DNA of 64,000 bases from Linnemannia hyalina (lineage: Eukaryota; Mortierellomycota; Mortierellomycetes; Mortierellales; Mortierellaceae). The position numbers and the translations under genes are program-made. The notes beneath the pieces were generated by a model. It was not told where the DNA came from. It did no database searches and worked only from the letters and a program-made list of their open reading frames with translations. This document shows, one piece after another, positions 22,980-35,430 of the stretch (positions are counted from its first letter, which is position 1; each line of letters begins with the position of its first letter). The stretch is from NCBI GenBank assembly GCA_019671135.1, contig JAHRHY010000019.1, forward strand, positions 930,001-994,000, given 5' to 3'.

Positions 22980-25900
22980 TTAGGCGGAGCATTCCCTTGT
23001 GTTCATTTTTACCCCCTCTTGCAACTCACTTTTTTTCATTTCATTGTATTCTGTATTTTACTTTTCATCCAATTAAAAAAGGCCCCTCACATGGCGCACA
23101 CCCTAACTATTGGAACGTTTTCTGCGGTTGAAGTTAACAAAGGCGGCGACGCGGAAGATGAGCGAAGGAGAATCATCTTGTTGTAGGAGTAAGGATTTTG
23201 GATTGAATAACATTTTCAGCTTTTTCTGTTCGCCTAATGTTTGTTATCAACTTTACAAGTGGTTGTTGTTGACGTTGACCAACTCTCAGTTGTCTTATTG
23301 GATGCTTTGAAGCGGTATCCGGAATAAAAATTGTCTTGAACAACTCTATTCACTTCAGTTCACTTTTTTTTTGTCATGTCCACCGAGTTCAGTCGTGGAA
23401 TGCTTTTGTTTAGTTTTTGGTGGTGAAATCGTCTGGTGCCTGAAAATTGAAACATTTGATCATCACTAGATTATCAGTCTCATATCCTTCTTTTTCATTT
23501 AGAGTCTCGTTCGTGTTTTTTTCTGCAGAAAGCAAGCAACATGGCGGATCTTTGCTGACCCTATCCAACATTTTTGCTGTTACTACTGTTCCATGAGGTT
23601 CTTACCTTTCAATCCGTAGTATTGGCTGGTTTCCGATGAGGACAGGATCTCACTTACGAGAGCGGATTTTGATTTCTGAACAATCGGATTTCTCTATCTA
23701 CCCGCACTAAACTGGTGCAGCACCACGGACACAGCAGGATTGATCTTGGCACTACGATCATATCTTTGCTGTTGGGGTCTTTGAGCTTTGAGTGGCATTT
23801 GTTAGGTCCTTGACGGTGCCGCTCTTTTTTTCTCGATCATTTCCACAATCGACTTCATTCATAGAAATTGCCAAGATTCTTCATGCTCTGGTAAATATTT
23901 ATTATATAAAGCAGCACGACACCTTCGATGGCATCTTCTTGGGCGGCGGCTTTACGACTCAACGTTCTGTAAGAGAACACTCACTTGTGACGGTGATGTG
24001 TGTGCATAACAAAAGCCCTGATAAATTGCGATTGCGGGACGCGACCTTTGAGGAGATATTGGGTAATGAAGGGTGCATGGGACAAATACAAGGTGAAGTA
24101 GTCGGCATGGTTTGTTGATGATTTTTTTTTTCATGCTTAGAGCACCAATCAACCGATGCCGTTTGTCTCACTGTTTCCATGAACGCTATGTTATTTTTTA
24201 GGTATTATAAACATCGATGGACAACATCGATCGATCCATTCATTCCATGTTCAATGTTCTTTTCCAACCTCCTTTGTACGTGAAAATCAATATTCAAGGT
24301 GAAGATGTGAAGACAAACCTCATCCTATGCGACTCTCTGTTTGTGCCTCAATATTTTCTCATCTGAACAAGACCTTCTCCAACTAGGATCTGGCGCCCTG
24401 TCTATCAGGTTACCTCTGCTCAAACGATTTTTCGGCCCAGAGGTTTTTATGACAAATAAATCCACGTAAAGAATTCATGATTAGCACGTTGTTCAAAAAT
24501 AATTCGTCCAATTCACTCCATTCAGTGCCGCTCTTATTTGGTTAGACCTTTTTATTCCGACGTGAAGCTTACGCGATTCAACAAAGCGACGCTTATTTGC
24601 CATGTTTATGTTCTTCAAGCAAGAAGCACTACATTTGAGATCGAACGTTTTTTTTTAATAAAGGGATAGCTGTGACGGGATCCATGTCTTATGTAGCTCA
24701 TTGTGTAATAACTAGGATCTGGTAGCTGTGTGGGGTTTTGAACGTTTGTTGACCTGGGATGATGATGATCAATATGTAGAAATCCCTCTTGCTGGGAATA
24801 TGCGAACGTCTCCGATCATGATGGGCATTTGTATGAAAGAAATATTGAAAAATATATAGGTTCGGATACTAGTCCTGGTTGAGCGTTCCTTTCAGCCTAG
24901 CTTACGGATGCATGTGTAAGCATTTCTCAAAGTTTAATTCCTGTGTTGAGGGTTGTATTCCGTGGCGGAGGGAGAGAGGATAAGTGGGTGACAAGGACAG
25001 AACACACAATACCAAGACTGCTTCATCTTATTTTATTTTGCGTGCACTTGTCCGTCAACGATCGCAACGCGATTTGATCTTAATCCGTACCATGATTGAT
25101 TTTCCAAAAAAAATAAGTAACAATATCTTGTGCAACTTTCAGTTCGCGCTTTTCTCTTGGTTTCCAGTTTCATTTTTCTTATCTAATCGGTGACTCTGTG
25201 TGTTGGGCTTCTGTGTCGTTTGTTTGACAAGATAAACGAATATCGAATGCAGAGAAGAGAGTCCACTGCGGGGTACCGAATTTTCCAAGTCCAAGGCCGA
25301 TAAAGCCTCGATTCATTGGATCTCGCTGTGCGCCGATGCTTCCGCCCAACGGTCCGCAATGAGCTGGCATTCGGGATGTCTCACCCGTTTCATGTCCCAG
25401 CTGTGCCTCTTATACCGATTTTCCGGTCCACGGTAGAACTCCAACAAACGTTATTCCGCCTTTTAGAGTTCCTTGACGTAATAGATCGCGCATGGGTTTT
25501 TGACCTTTATGGAATGGAAGGCGAGCTTCGATGTTGGCTGATGGACTCTTGTTCACCGTCGAGCGCCAACTCCTTCTCCTCAAGCTAGCGCTGAATCGAA
25601 ATTTTTGGCTGATACACAGCTTTACAAAAATAGTTGGAACATGTAGGATCTGTGGTAGCCATGTCATCCCAAAAGTCGATTTTGACGTTCCTTTTTCATA
25701 GCAGAACTAGCGGATTCATGTGTGTCGCTAAGTATCTCCTCTTTATCTGTCCCCCCCTTTTTTTTTGTTGTATTCGGATAGCTAGAGAAAAGCGCTTTGG
25801 AAGGAAACAAATAAGAAGAAAAAAAAGAGGATATCACTTTTTGTGTTCTTCGTCTGACAGTGGTATTTACACTCGACCGGAGGACTTTCCGATAGCCATG

Positions 25901-27953
25901 ATTCCAAGAATTAAAAAAAAAAAAAAAAAAAACTGCAGATCAGATACACGATACAGGTGACGTTTCTAACATATTCTTCTAACTTGTCAACAGAACTGAT
26001 TTGTATTGTTGAAGAAGACCCCGCACCTCTGTACTTTTTCACGCTCATGCCTTTTATATCGTTGTTCCTTCTAGGATGCAACAGTACGTCGTTTGCAATA
26101 CAAGAATGAATATTCAAGCATGCAGGATTTAAGTTTGTGATCCTGGATTGCATTCATCGATCTTCTCGTTTTCACATTTCTTTTCTCTCACAGACGAAAT
26201 GACGGATTTATGACTGTTACTGGGTACAATACACGGATGGCCAGTGGCGCCAGTGACAGGGCGCGCTTTGTAAATGGCATTTGATAAAGAAAAAGAACAC
26301 CGCGACTTTTCAATTTTGTTTTGTTCAATTACTATGTGATATCTCGCGGACAGGATTTCAAACATATTTTCCTAACCGCCTACAGAGAACGATAGCTCCT
26401 CAGCTATCATGTCTCCTCTTAGCCTACCCGCCTTTACTTTTTTTTTTTTTTTTGTTCAAGACGTTAGATCGGTGGAATTCCTTTGTTGGCGTCAGACCAC
26501 CAAAAAAGAAAGAACACTTCATGGATCGTCGCTCTAGTGGCCATCCAGATCGCCTTTTTCGTTTAACATTTTTTTTTTCTCTCAGTTGAAACTACAGAAT
26601 TCGGCAGGTCATGAAGATGGCTTATTTTCAGTATATGGTTCTTTGTGGTGCAGGGATTTTTACAGTTTGGAAAGAATGGGTTGATTTCATTATTTACGTT
26701 ATATTCAACTTCGATGCCGGCGCTTCTGTTAGGGGTTTTTTTTTTCAAACACCAGAACAGAGAACGATACAATGTGTCTAGTGCTTTGTCTCCTTTAAAA
26801 GTTAACCCATTTCTCATGTTTTTTATTTGTTCAAGTCGATATCACTGCGACTTTGAGCGTGTGGCGTTTGAACTGCAAGAAGAAATATAAAAAATATAAA
26901 AAAAACATTGCACAAGAAGAATTGAAAAGTTTTCGACGCCGTTTTTGTGTGTCACTTTTCATAGATGAGCCCCCTGTCGGATTCGGTAGCCCAGTAGTAC
27001 AAGAAACAACACATATTTTTTTTCTTCCATGTTCATTTATGTAGTTGTGCACGGATATGGCACAATGTATTGCGTTGCGCCTTTTGAAAGACGGAGAGAA
27101 AACGACAAAGGAGGGAGGTGTGGATGATATATATAGCATTTGATGCAATGCTCCAAAGGTGGCAGAGGGAATGCAATCGAACAAGCCTTTTTTTTTTAAC
27201 GATCGAAGAGCATCGGGCAACATCACACTCTACAACAAAGTCATAAGGATGGATGCACAACAAAAAAAACGCGTGTCCGACAGGAACAAAAACAAAGTGT
27301 CGCAACAAGGGGACTATCGCTGTGTCGAACAAAACCTGCCACCAAACGGAAAAGAACAACGATGCAACTACACCTGCTTCACAGTGAAGCGAGATGGTCC
27401 CTTCTTGAAGGCCTTCGATGTTTGTGGCCGTTAACAACAACGCGGGCAAAAACACCAGTCAAGGTGGGACGCGCGGAGGCTGAGGCGAGCAGTGATCACT
27501 GATCAAAATCTCAGGCGCGTTAGACTGGAAAGAAAGGGAAAAGATCACCATTAGCAGAAGGTGGGTAAATAAGTCACCACCACGGAGTGGATTGCAGACC
27601 ACTTTGAAGGACAAGATAGTGATCCAACAGATCCACTGCTCCAACGGTGACCATGTTCACAGCCTACACTGACTTCTGCTCTCTTCGTTGCAAAACAATA
27701 CGCTGAAAAGCAAACTGGCAAGAATAGGGACAATTGACAAAACGCCTTGTGTCGCCTGGAGCTCTTATCTACCATATGTTCTCTTATTCGCGCAAAACAT
27801 ATTTCCCCAAAGACAACAGACTGAAATGACAATGATCGTGTTTAATTACATGTTGCTCCTTTCTATACATCCGCCAAGCGGACATAATAAAAAAGTGAAT
27901 GGGAATCTCTGTGCTAAAGTCGAAAGCGTGATTACAAGTCAGTCCTTGTTTCC
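22980..27953. other. 5-kb gene-poor, AT-leaning interval
   Basis: Apart from the Fanzor-like relic at 25.2-25.6 kb, no gene can be supported. The DNA is more AT-rich than its surroundings and carries homopolymer runs (A at 25,914-25,931, T near 26,440). Short reading frames on both strands show no splice consistency. It looks like old, decayed insertion sequence. Confidence 0.55.
25215..25590 (-). pseudogene. Relic of a Fanzor/TnpB-like protein gene
   Basis: Three minus-strand frames give successive pieces in order: LEEKELALDGEQESI near 25,545-25,585; FYRGPENRYKRHSWDMKRV then PECQLIADR near 25,345-25,440; and, shifted by one base, LGGSIGAQRDPMNRGFIGLG then LGKFGT near 25,255-25,350. The order and wording fit, from memory, a protein family common in Mortierella-type fungi whose C-terminus (not present here) carries NEYYTSKKCP and a zinc ribbon as in Fanzor/TnpB nucleases. 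Stops and at least two frameshifts break it, and the zinc ribbon and RuvC-III parts are missing, so it is dead. The family assignment rests on recall of the pattern, not on a search. Confidence 0.45.
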
Positions 27954-29822
27954 TTAGACAACGACAGACCAGCCCTTAGGGCCCTCGACATCACCGTACT
28001 GGATATCCATGATCGAGTCGTTGATGCGCTTAGTCAACTTTCCAGCCTGGCTGGTCTTGTCAGAGGGGTCAAGGGGGACGTGGATGTCGTGGCCTTCGTA
28101 GTGGATCTTCTTGATAGGGCAGACAATGCAAGCGGTTCCGGCACCTATTGAATAATTGGGAAGAATAGGGGGGGAGGCAGGGTCAGTGACGTGAAAGATT
28201 ATCAAAAGTAGATGACAAGATGATTGGTCTATGGTCCATGGTCGATGTCAACAATGAGACGCCGTCGATTGTAAACGATGCCTTAGGTGTGTACAAGACC
28301 GTGGTAAAAATATAACAAACAAGCACACGCCCATGTATGCCAACGACAAATTCCGAAAAATACGTTGATCGCCCGATTGCACCCAATTGATGTATTTTCC
28401 CGAGATGTATACTCATGACAGAAATGAGTAATTTCCTCCGCATGCACAGCACAGGATAACTCAATACAGAAAAAAGATAAACAAGATAGTGCAACATACC
28501 GAACATCTCGATGATACGGCCCTCCTTATCGGCCTTGACAAGGTCCGTCATGGTGAACTTGCGCTCAGAGACCTTGAACTCGCCCCAGGCGCGAGTCAAG
28601 TTCAAGATACTGTCACGGGTAACACCGGGCAAGATCGATCCATCCAACTCGGGGGTGACCAACTCCTTCTCTATTAGCATGTCAATCATTATCAAGAGAT
28701 TTGCGTTAATACTTCTGCACACCAATTGACAGCAATAATTCTCGAAATGCAATCAAGGCTCATAAAAATATAATAACAATGAGATACTTGCCTCCCTTCT
28801 CGTTCTTCCAGAAGACGAAGCAGTTCATGGTGCCAACCTCGGTGACCTGATGGTCAGATCCAAACAACCACAAGTTCTGCTGGTAGCCCTCCTTGTTGGC
28901 ATCCAACTGGGGTCTGATGCAGGGGGCATAGTTTCCTCCGACCTTGGCATCACCAGTTCCACCGGGCCAGGCACGGACCTTATCCGAGGTCGCCAACAGG
29001 TTGACGGCAGCAAAGCCCGAGGGGAAGTAAGGGCCGACGGGCGAGGCAATGACAAAGATCAAGGCCTTGTTTGAGGCGCCGACTCCGAGGGACTCTTGGG
29101 TGCCGATCATGGTGGGGCGAAGGTAGAGAGAGTAGCCGCGACCCTTGGGGATCCAGCGGTCGTCAACCTTCAAGAACTCGCTGATCAACTTGGTGAGCTC
29201 CCCATCCTCAAAGCTCTATTTTCGTTGCAGAGGTAATAATGGGTGCATATTAGAAACCAACAAACAGGAAAATAGTCCCCGTCGTGACACAGGTGCGTCG
29301 GATTGATTATCAATAGGGCAAGCAATAGCATGCAGGCATCCTGCAAGGGCACCAGAATTGTAAAGAGAAAAATCTTACGGGAAGGGCAATGCGCTGGGCA
29401 GAGCGGTTGAAACGCTTCATGTTCATATCGGGACGGAAGAGACGGGTCTTTCCATCCTTATCCTTGTACGCCTTCATACCCTCGAAGCACTCAAAGGCAT
29501 AATGGAAAACGACAGCGGAGGGGTCCAACTGGAGCTTTCCGTACTCCTTGATCTGGGGGGTACCCCAACCTTTTCCGGCCTCCCACTCGATGGTGAGCAT
29601 GTTATCGGTGAAGGTCTTGCCGAAGACCAACTGCGAGTTCTCCTGGAGGGCCTTGTGGTTCTTGGACTCGTTGATCTCGAGCTTGGAGGCGTCGAGGGGG
29701 GCAAGGGCGGGAGTGCTGTAGAGGCGCGAGGATGAGAGGACCTTGGCGGTGTACTTTGAGGGGGAGGCACCCAAGATGGTCTGGGCCTTGGTGGCCTGGC
29801 GCATAGCTCTTTGGACAAACAT
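27954..29822 (-). CDS. BAT1: Branched-chain amino acid aminotransferase, mitochondrial
   Basis: Transfers the amino group of leucine, isoleucine or valine to 2-oxoglutarate with PLP; first step of their breakdown and last of their synthesis. Exons 29379-29822, 28792-29215, 28500-28670 and 27954-28144 give 409 residues. The first ~40 residues, rich in R, S and A without acids ([13 protein letters not shown]), look like a mitochondrial presequence. Family landmarks: [35 protein letters not shown], the PLP lysine in [10 protein letters not shown] at about Lys239, [10 protein letters not shown], and [15 protein letters not shown]. The CxxC pair at about Cys352/Cys355 (TACIVCPI) matches the redox switch of mammalian mitochondrial BCAT. 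Intron 2 begins with GC instead of GT. It lies upstream-to-downstream with MCCC2, the later leucine step, on the same strand. Confidence 0.96.
28674..28791 (-). other. GC-AG intron of BCAT
   Basis: Exon 2 ends AAG GGA G and the intron starts GCAAGTAT; it ends CTAATAG at 28671-28673. Only this donor keeps the [15 protein letters not shown] frame; the nearby GTATCT would shift it. Confidence 0.85.
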
Positions 29823-30749
29823 TGTGTGTATGTGGACGTGTTATGTACGTGTGAGAGAAGGAGTGAGGAATGAGATGAGGATCCTAAGGAAGGGCGAACT
29901 TGTAGAGGGTGATGATGGAGTGGAGTGGAGAGGGAATGGGGAAGATGCAGGGATGAGGTGAGATGGATGAAGAAGAAGAAGAAGAAGAAGAAGAAGAAGA
30001 AAGAAAAGAAAAAAGGAAAAGAAGAAAAGGGGAAGGATAAGAAGGTATCTTCTGGCAGTGTTCTGCTCACAAATCTCTCCGATTTGTTCGTCTGAGTCAA
30101 GTGTGTCTCCTCCCCCCCTTGTCGATGGATGGGTGTGGGAGATGGACACACGTCGTGAAGCAACAGCGCAAAAAACAACAAAAAAGTTCAAGCGATGAAA
30201 TTCGCTACCCCGTGGGAAGAAAATGGGGAAGCAAGCGTTGATTGGCCACGTTTTTCATTTCCGTACCTTTTACCAATTGTCTTCTCCCTTCTCTTTTCTT
30301 TGGCCGTGCTGCCTTTCTTCTCCCTGTCCTACTTGAAAGCCCATGACGGAGTGGATCCCCTGACCTCTCTCTCCCCCCCCCCTTCACTTACCCCATGTCT
30401 ACTTTCACTGTTGCGCCAAAAGGGGAAGACAAAAAGCCTTCTTAACTTTTTTGTCCCACGATTCAACCCCAGGCATATTTTACTTACCTGTGGTGCTCAA
30501 CACTTTTTGCTCTCCAGAACTGCGCTCCTCTCTCCTCACTTTCTCACGCCATCACACTTACTGCCCCTCCACAAACACGATCACAACACAAACACAAACA
30601 GCGCCAACGAAACAACAAGCATAAAAAAGAGGGGGGATATTTTATTATCATGGTCATGGTTGGATAGGACAAGGAATGAGAAAAAAAAAGGATGATCTAT
30701 TGCAAAATAATGAAAGGTAAAAAGGTAAAGAATGAAAAAGGAGAGAGGT
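29823..30749. promoter_or_regulatory. BCAT promoter/leader and MCCC2 3' flank
   Basis: On the minus strand the leader of BCAT is CT-rich with a (TTC)n run, which appears as (GAA)n at 29,970-30,003 on the plus strand. The part near 30,700 is the MCCC2 3' UTR. No gene is seen. Confidence 0.5.
29970..30003. repeat. (GAA)n trinucleotide repeat
   Basis: About eleven uninterrupted GAA units, followed by further AAAG/AAAAG purine sequence, upstream of BCAT. Confidence 0.9.
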
Positions 30750-33272
30750 TTACATGCGGAAGACACCATATTCGGTCTCGGTAACGGGAGCGTTCAGGGC
30801 TGCAGAGAGACCCATGCCGAGGACTGCACGGGTATCGGCGGGGTCAATGGTACCGTCGTCCAAAAGTCTGGCGCCAGAGACATAGGGGTGGCCCTCCTTC
30901 TCGTAGAGATCGACAATGGGCTTCTTGAACGCCTCCTCATCCTTGGGATCCCAGTTCTCACCACGCTTCTCCATACCGGCCCTCTTGACGGTCGACAACA
31001 CACCAGCAGCCTGCTCGCCTCCCATGACAGAGATACGGGCGTTGGGCCACATCCACAAGAAGCGAGGAGAGTAGGCACGACCGCACATTCCATAGTTACC
31101 GGCTCCGAACGAGCCTCCAATAATCACGGTAAACTTGGGCACCTGGGCGCACGAGACAGCAGTGACCATCTTGGCTCCGTTCTTGGCAATACCGCCCTGC
31201 TCAGCAGACGATCCGACCATGAAACCAGTAATGTTCTGCAAGAAGACAAGGGGAATCTTGCGCTTGGTGCAGAGCTGAACAAAGTGGGCAGACTTGAGAG
31301 CGGCCTCTGAGAACAAGATACCGTTGTTGGCAACAATACCGACGGGGTAGCCGTGAATATGAGCAAATCCAGTGACAACAGTGGTTCCGTAGTTCTCCTT
31401 GAACTCGCTGAACTTGGATCCATCGACAATACGGGCAATGACATCCTTGACATCGAACGCCTTCTTGAGGTTATCGCCGACAATACCTCCCAACTCCGAG
31501 GCAGGGTACAAAGGCTCCTCCACCTTCTTCATCAACAACTGTTTTCAGCGATATGAAGAGATACAAAATAAGAATTAGTTCAATATACTCTCGCATTCGA
31601 CGAGTCAATGATCATGAAAAAAACAAAGCTAGAAGAGATGGTTACCTGGGGCCTCTTCTGGTAGTTGAGGTTGCCGATAACACGGCGGGCAAGGACCAAG
31701 GCGTGTTCATCATCAACGGCCAAGTGATCGGTGACTCCAGAGACCTTGCAGTGCATATCAGCGCCTCCCAAATCCTCAGCAGAGACAATCTCTCCAGTGG
31801 CAGCCTTGACCAGAGGGGGACCGGCCAAGAAGATGGTTCCCTGCTTCTGGACAATGATACTCTCGTCAGCCATGGCAGGGACATAGGCACCACCGGCTGT
31901 GCAGGATCCCAAGACAACAGCAACCTGGGGGATACCCATAGCAGACATGTTGGCCTGGTTGTAGAAGATGCGTCCGAAATGCTCCTTGTCGGGGAAGACT
32001 TCCAACTGGCGGGGCAAATTGGCTCCACCAGACTCGACCAAGTAGATACAGGGCAGGTGGTTCTCCCTGGCGATCTCCTGAGCACGCAAATGCTTCTTGA
32101 CAGTGATGGGGTAGTAGGTGCCTCCCTTGACGGTGGGGTCGTTGGCGACGATCATGCACTCGACGCCGTTAACGCGACCAATACCGGCAATGACTCCTCC
32201 TGCAGGGACCTTGTCCTCGTAAAGCTCATGTCCAGCAAACTGACCAATCTCGAGGAAAGGAGACCCATTGTCCAGCAAGCGGTCAACACTAGGAAGTTGA
32301 GGGAAGCGGCACTGGTTAGCTTTGTTTTGTATCACCGGCAAAAATGTGAGTTGTCCGTTCGGCATGGTCGATTGTTAATCCAAGCGAGAGAGCACATTTC
32401 GCTTGTGCAAATCGAGTGTGATCCGCTGTTTGCTTTAACTTGACTCATTTCTTCCTTGTAAAGCATACAAACAAACAGAAAGAAATACTCCGTGACATGG
32501 AGTACGACAACATACCGATCTCTGGGCAACAACTTCTTGCGCGAAAGATGTCTGTCTCTAGCGACCTTTCCACCACCTATGTTAGCATGCAAGGAAAGAG
32601 GTAAAAAAAAAAGCATATAGTGAGTCGGAGAAGTTTAAAAACGATCATACTGACTCGAAGAGCCAGAAGTAAAATGGCCGACGATTTCTTTTCTCAATTT
32701 TCCCACGTTCATTCGCCCTCAAAATACACCATCCACTTTTGCAAGAAAAAAAAAAAAAAAAAGAGTCTATTCCGAGCTCTGTAGTAGGTCCCCTTACCAA
32801 GCTTGATCTCGGCAACCTTGGCGTTCATGTCGTCAACAAGGGCTTGCATCCTGGCGGCATTTTCCTATTTGTGTTTTTGTATTATTGTTATTGAGGGTCA
32901 ACGCAAAGGTGTTAGTGCATATGTCGCTTTAGCCGAATAATTGAACACAAATCACACACCCCTTTCCCTTTCCCTCCCCCCCTCTTCTTTCTTCTCGATC
33001 GGATCCGTGATTCGAAAACGCCCATCACTTTTTTTTCTTTCCCGAGCCATGAACTCCCTATATTCGTTCAAAGTTACCTTGAACTGGGGCTTGTGGGTAT
33101 CGATGTTGCTGGGGAGGATGGTGGACTGATCCTCGTGTTGGCGGTGGAAGGCGCGGACCATGCCGACGGCCATCGAGGGGCGCATCAAAGCAACGGATGA
33201 ACGCGTGAGGGTAGAAGCGGCCATTGCCCTGGAGACCATGGGGACCAGAGCCTTCTTGTAGAGGATGCTCAT
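30750..33272 (-). CDS. MCCC2: Methylcrotonyl-CoA carboxylase beta subunit, mitochondrial
   Basis: Carboxyltransferase subunit that carboxylates 3-methylcrotonyl-CoA in leucine breakdown, working with the biotin-bearing alpha subunit (not in this window). Exons 33078-33272, 32798-32864, 32516-32576, 31646-32288 and 30750-31538 join in phase to 584 residues. The first ~40 residues ([20 protein letters not shown]...) are a mitochondrial presequence. The body follows the animal protein closely: [84 protein letters not shown], then [29 protein letters not shown] and the terminal EYGVFRM. The acceptor at 32,289 was chosen because it restores RDRVDRLL. It shares a 327-bp divergent promoter with the release factor gene. 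Confidence 0.97.
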
Positions 33273-33599
33273 GTTGTGTGTTTGTTAAGGAGGAGGGGAG
33301 GAAGAGTGGGGAGTGAGTGAGGGGTGAAAGAAAAAAAAAGAGATGGAGTAAAAAAGTGCCCCTGTGTGAGTCCTGTGTCTGTGGGAGTTGCGAGTCTCTC
33401 TGAGGGTGAACTGAAAGAGTGGGGAAATCAATTACGGGGTGTACACCGTGGGAAGAAAAAAGAACCGCACGTGATCTCTATTGCGAAGAACAACAGGGTG
33501 GCTTTGTAGAATCAATTAGCCTTGTCCAATTCAGCCTCGACGGTTGAACGCAGACAAAGCTCCTCATTCCGCCCTCGACAAACACATTCATAAGCTGCA
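33273..33599. promoter_or_regulatory. Divergent promoter between MCCC2 and mitochondrial release factor
   Basis: A 327-bp interval separates the two start codons. It has purine-rich stretches on the MCCC2 side (CT-rich leader on the minus strand) and a GCACGTGAT element near 33,468. No TATA box is obvious. Confidence 0.5.
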
Positions 33600-35299
33600 A
33601 TGGTCGCATGTCTTTCCGCTGCAGCCACCGTCTCAAGGCAGGCCACAATCACTCTCGCCCGGCGCATATCAAGTGCACCATGGACTCTCTCCCGGACCCT
33701 CAAGGCTACTATTCATACAAAGACTACCAACGGACAACCCCTTGGATCAATATCCACCAGCGGCAGGATATCACAGCTTTCGGGATACCATAATTTCGTC
33801 CGATCGACGCCCCTCATCCTCACAGGAGACACCTACACCCACGATCAATTATCTCACAGCCATCAAGGATTCTCAACATCCTCCCTCGCCTTCAACAAAA
33901 AACCATCCTCCTCCTCCGCTTCATCGCCAGAGTTCTTGTTCCAAAACCCAATGCTGAACAAGATGAAACCCAAACTCCAATCCATGAAAGACCTCCACGA
34001 CAAGATCCTCAAAGAAATCAACGGCACCTCCACTTCATCCGCCGACGACCTCTCCCCTACAAAATTTGCAGAACTGACAAAACAACTCCACGACCTCTCC
34101 CTCATCACCGACAAGTACTCCGAGATTGAATCTCAAATCCGGGACCTCTTCTCTCTCCAACAAATGCTCGATGATCCGCTGACGAACGAAGATAAGGATC
34201 TCTTGGAGATGACGCAGGATGAGATCAAGACGACGACGGAGGCGATTATCGATGGGGAGAATGAGTTATTGCTGGCGATGGTGCCCAAGGATTTGGCGGA
34301 TGAGGGTAATGCGTTGTTGGAGATCCGGGCGGGTACGGGTGGAGATGAGGCCGGGTTGTTTGCGGCGGATATCTTGAGGATGTATGAGCGCTTTGTGGAA
34401 CGCCAGCGGTGGAGGTGGGAGGAGATCTCCAAGACCCATGACGGACTTGGTGCTATCAAGGTATTTGCACACACGTATTGTGCTTTCAAACACCTTATCT
34501 CAGAACCCAGATCAGATCATGCAACGCCAACTAACACACACCCTAACCTTTTCACACCTTCCATCAAAAACCATACTTCCAACAGGACGCGACGATAGCA
34601 ATCACAGGAAACAACGTCTTCGGCCACCTAAAATACGAATCAGGCGTCCACCGCGTCCAACGCGTCCCCGCCACAGAAACCCAAGGCCGCATCCACACCT
34701 CCACAATCACTGTCGCAATCATGCCCCAACCCACAGAAGTCCAAGTCCAAATCGCCGACGCTGACGTCCGCGTCGACGTCTTCCGGGCTTCGGGTGCAGG
34801 AGGACAGAAGGTTAATACGACGGATTCTGCAATTCGATTGACGCACTTGCCAACGGGAATCGTAGTCGCTATTCAGGATGAGCGGTCGAATCAGAAGAAC
34901 AGGGCGAAAGCGTTTACGATTTTGAGGGCCAAGTTGTATGAGAGGGAAAGGGAGAAACTGGCGTTGGAGAGGAGAGATTCGAGGAGGGCACAGGTTGGTG
35001 GTGGGTCGAGGTCTGAGAAGATCCGTACCTACAACTTCCCTCAGGTATGTTGCGGATCTTGGCTTGTCTGTTTTTGTTATCTTTCTCGTGCTATGAATTA
35101 TATCAATAAGCCGCTGACTTGTTTTCTTTTGTCAATTACGTCCGTTGGTTAGAACCGTGTGACGGACCATAGAATCAACAAGACGTTGCACGAGCTCGAA
35201 TCTGTCCTTGACGGCGCCGCATTACCAGAGTTCATTCAGGCCCTTCGCGTCGAGGAGCAGACAGACCTCTTGATGGCCATGAACGACGAAATCTCCTAA
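33600..35299 (+). CDS. MRF1: Mitochondrial peptide chain release factor 1
   Basis: Ends mitochondrial translation at UAA/UAG by hydrolysing peptidyl-tRNA. Exons 33600-34460, 34586-35044 and 35153-35299 give 488 residues. The first ~110 residues are basic, Ser/Thr-rich and include a mitochondrial targeting segment ([18 protein letters not shown]). The RF-1 domain follows: a helical N-part ([10 protein letters not shown]...), [40 protein letters not shown], and the catalytic GGQ in [13 protein letters not shown], then [16 protein letters not shown]. The long N-terminal extension exceeds the usual ~400 residues, and an in-frame Met exists later, but the presequence argues for this start. It lies head-to-head with MCCC2 and between two mitochondrial catabolic genes. 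Confidence 0.95.
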
Positions 35300-35430
35300 T
35301 CCCCTCTTCTCCTTTCCTCTTCCTCGCAGACATACCATTCGATAAACCATAGACAGGTCTCGATGAAAAATACTATGATATATTTAGTGAATGAATGACA
35401 ACTACTCTACAAAAAAAGCCAATCATGTGC

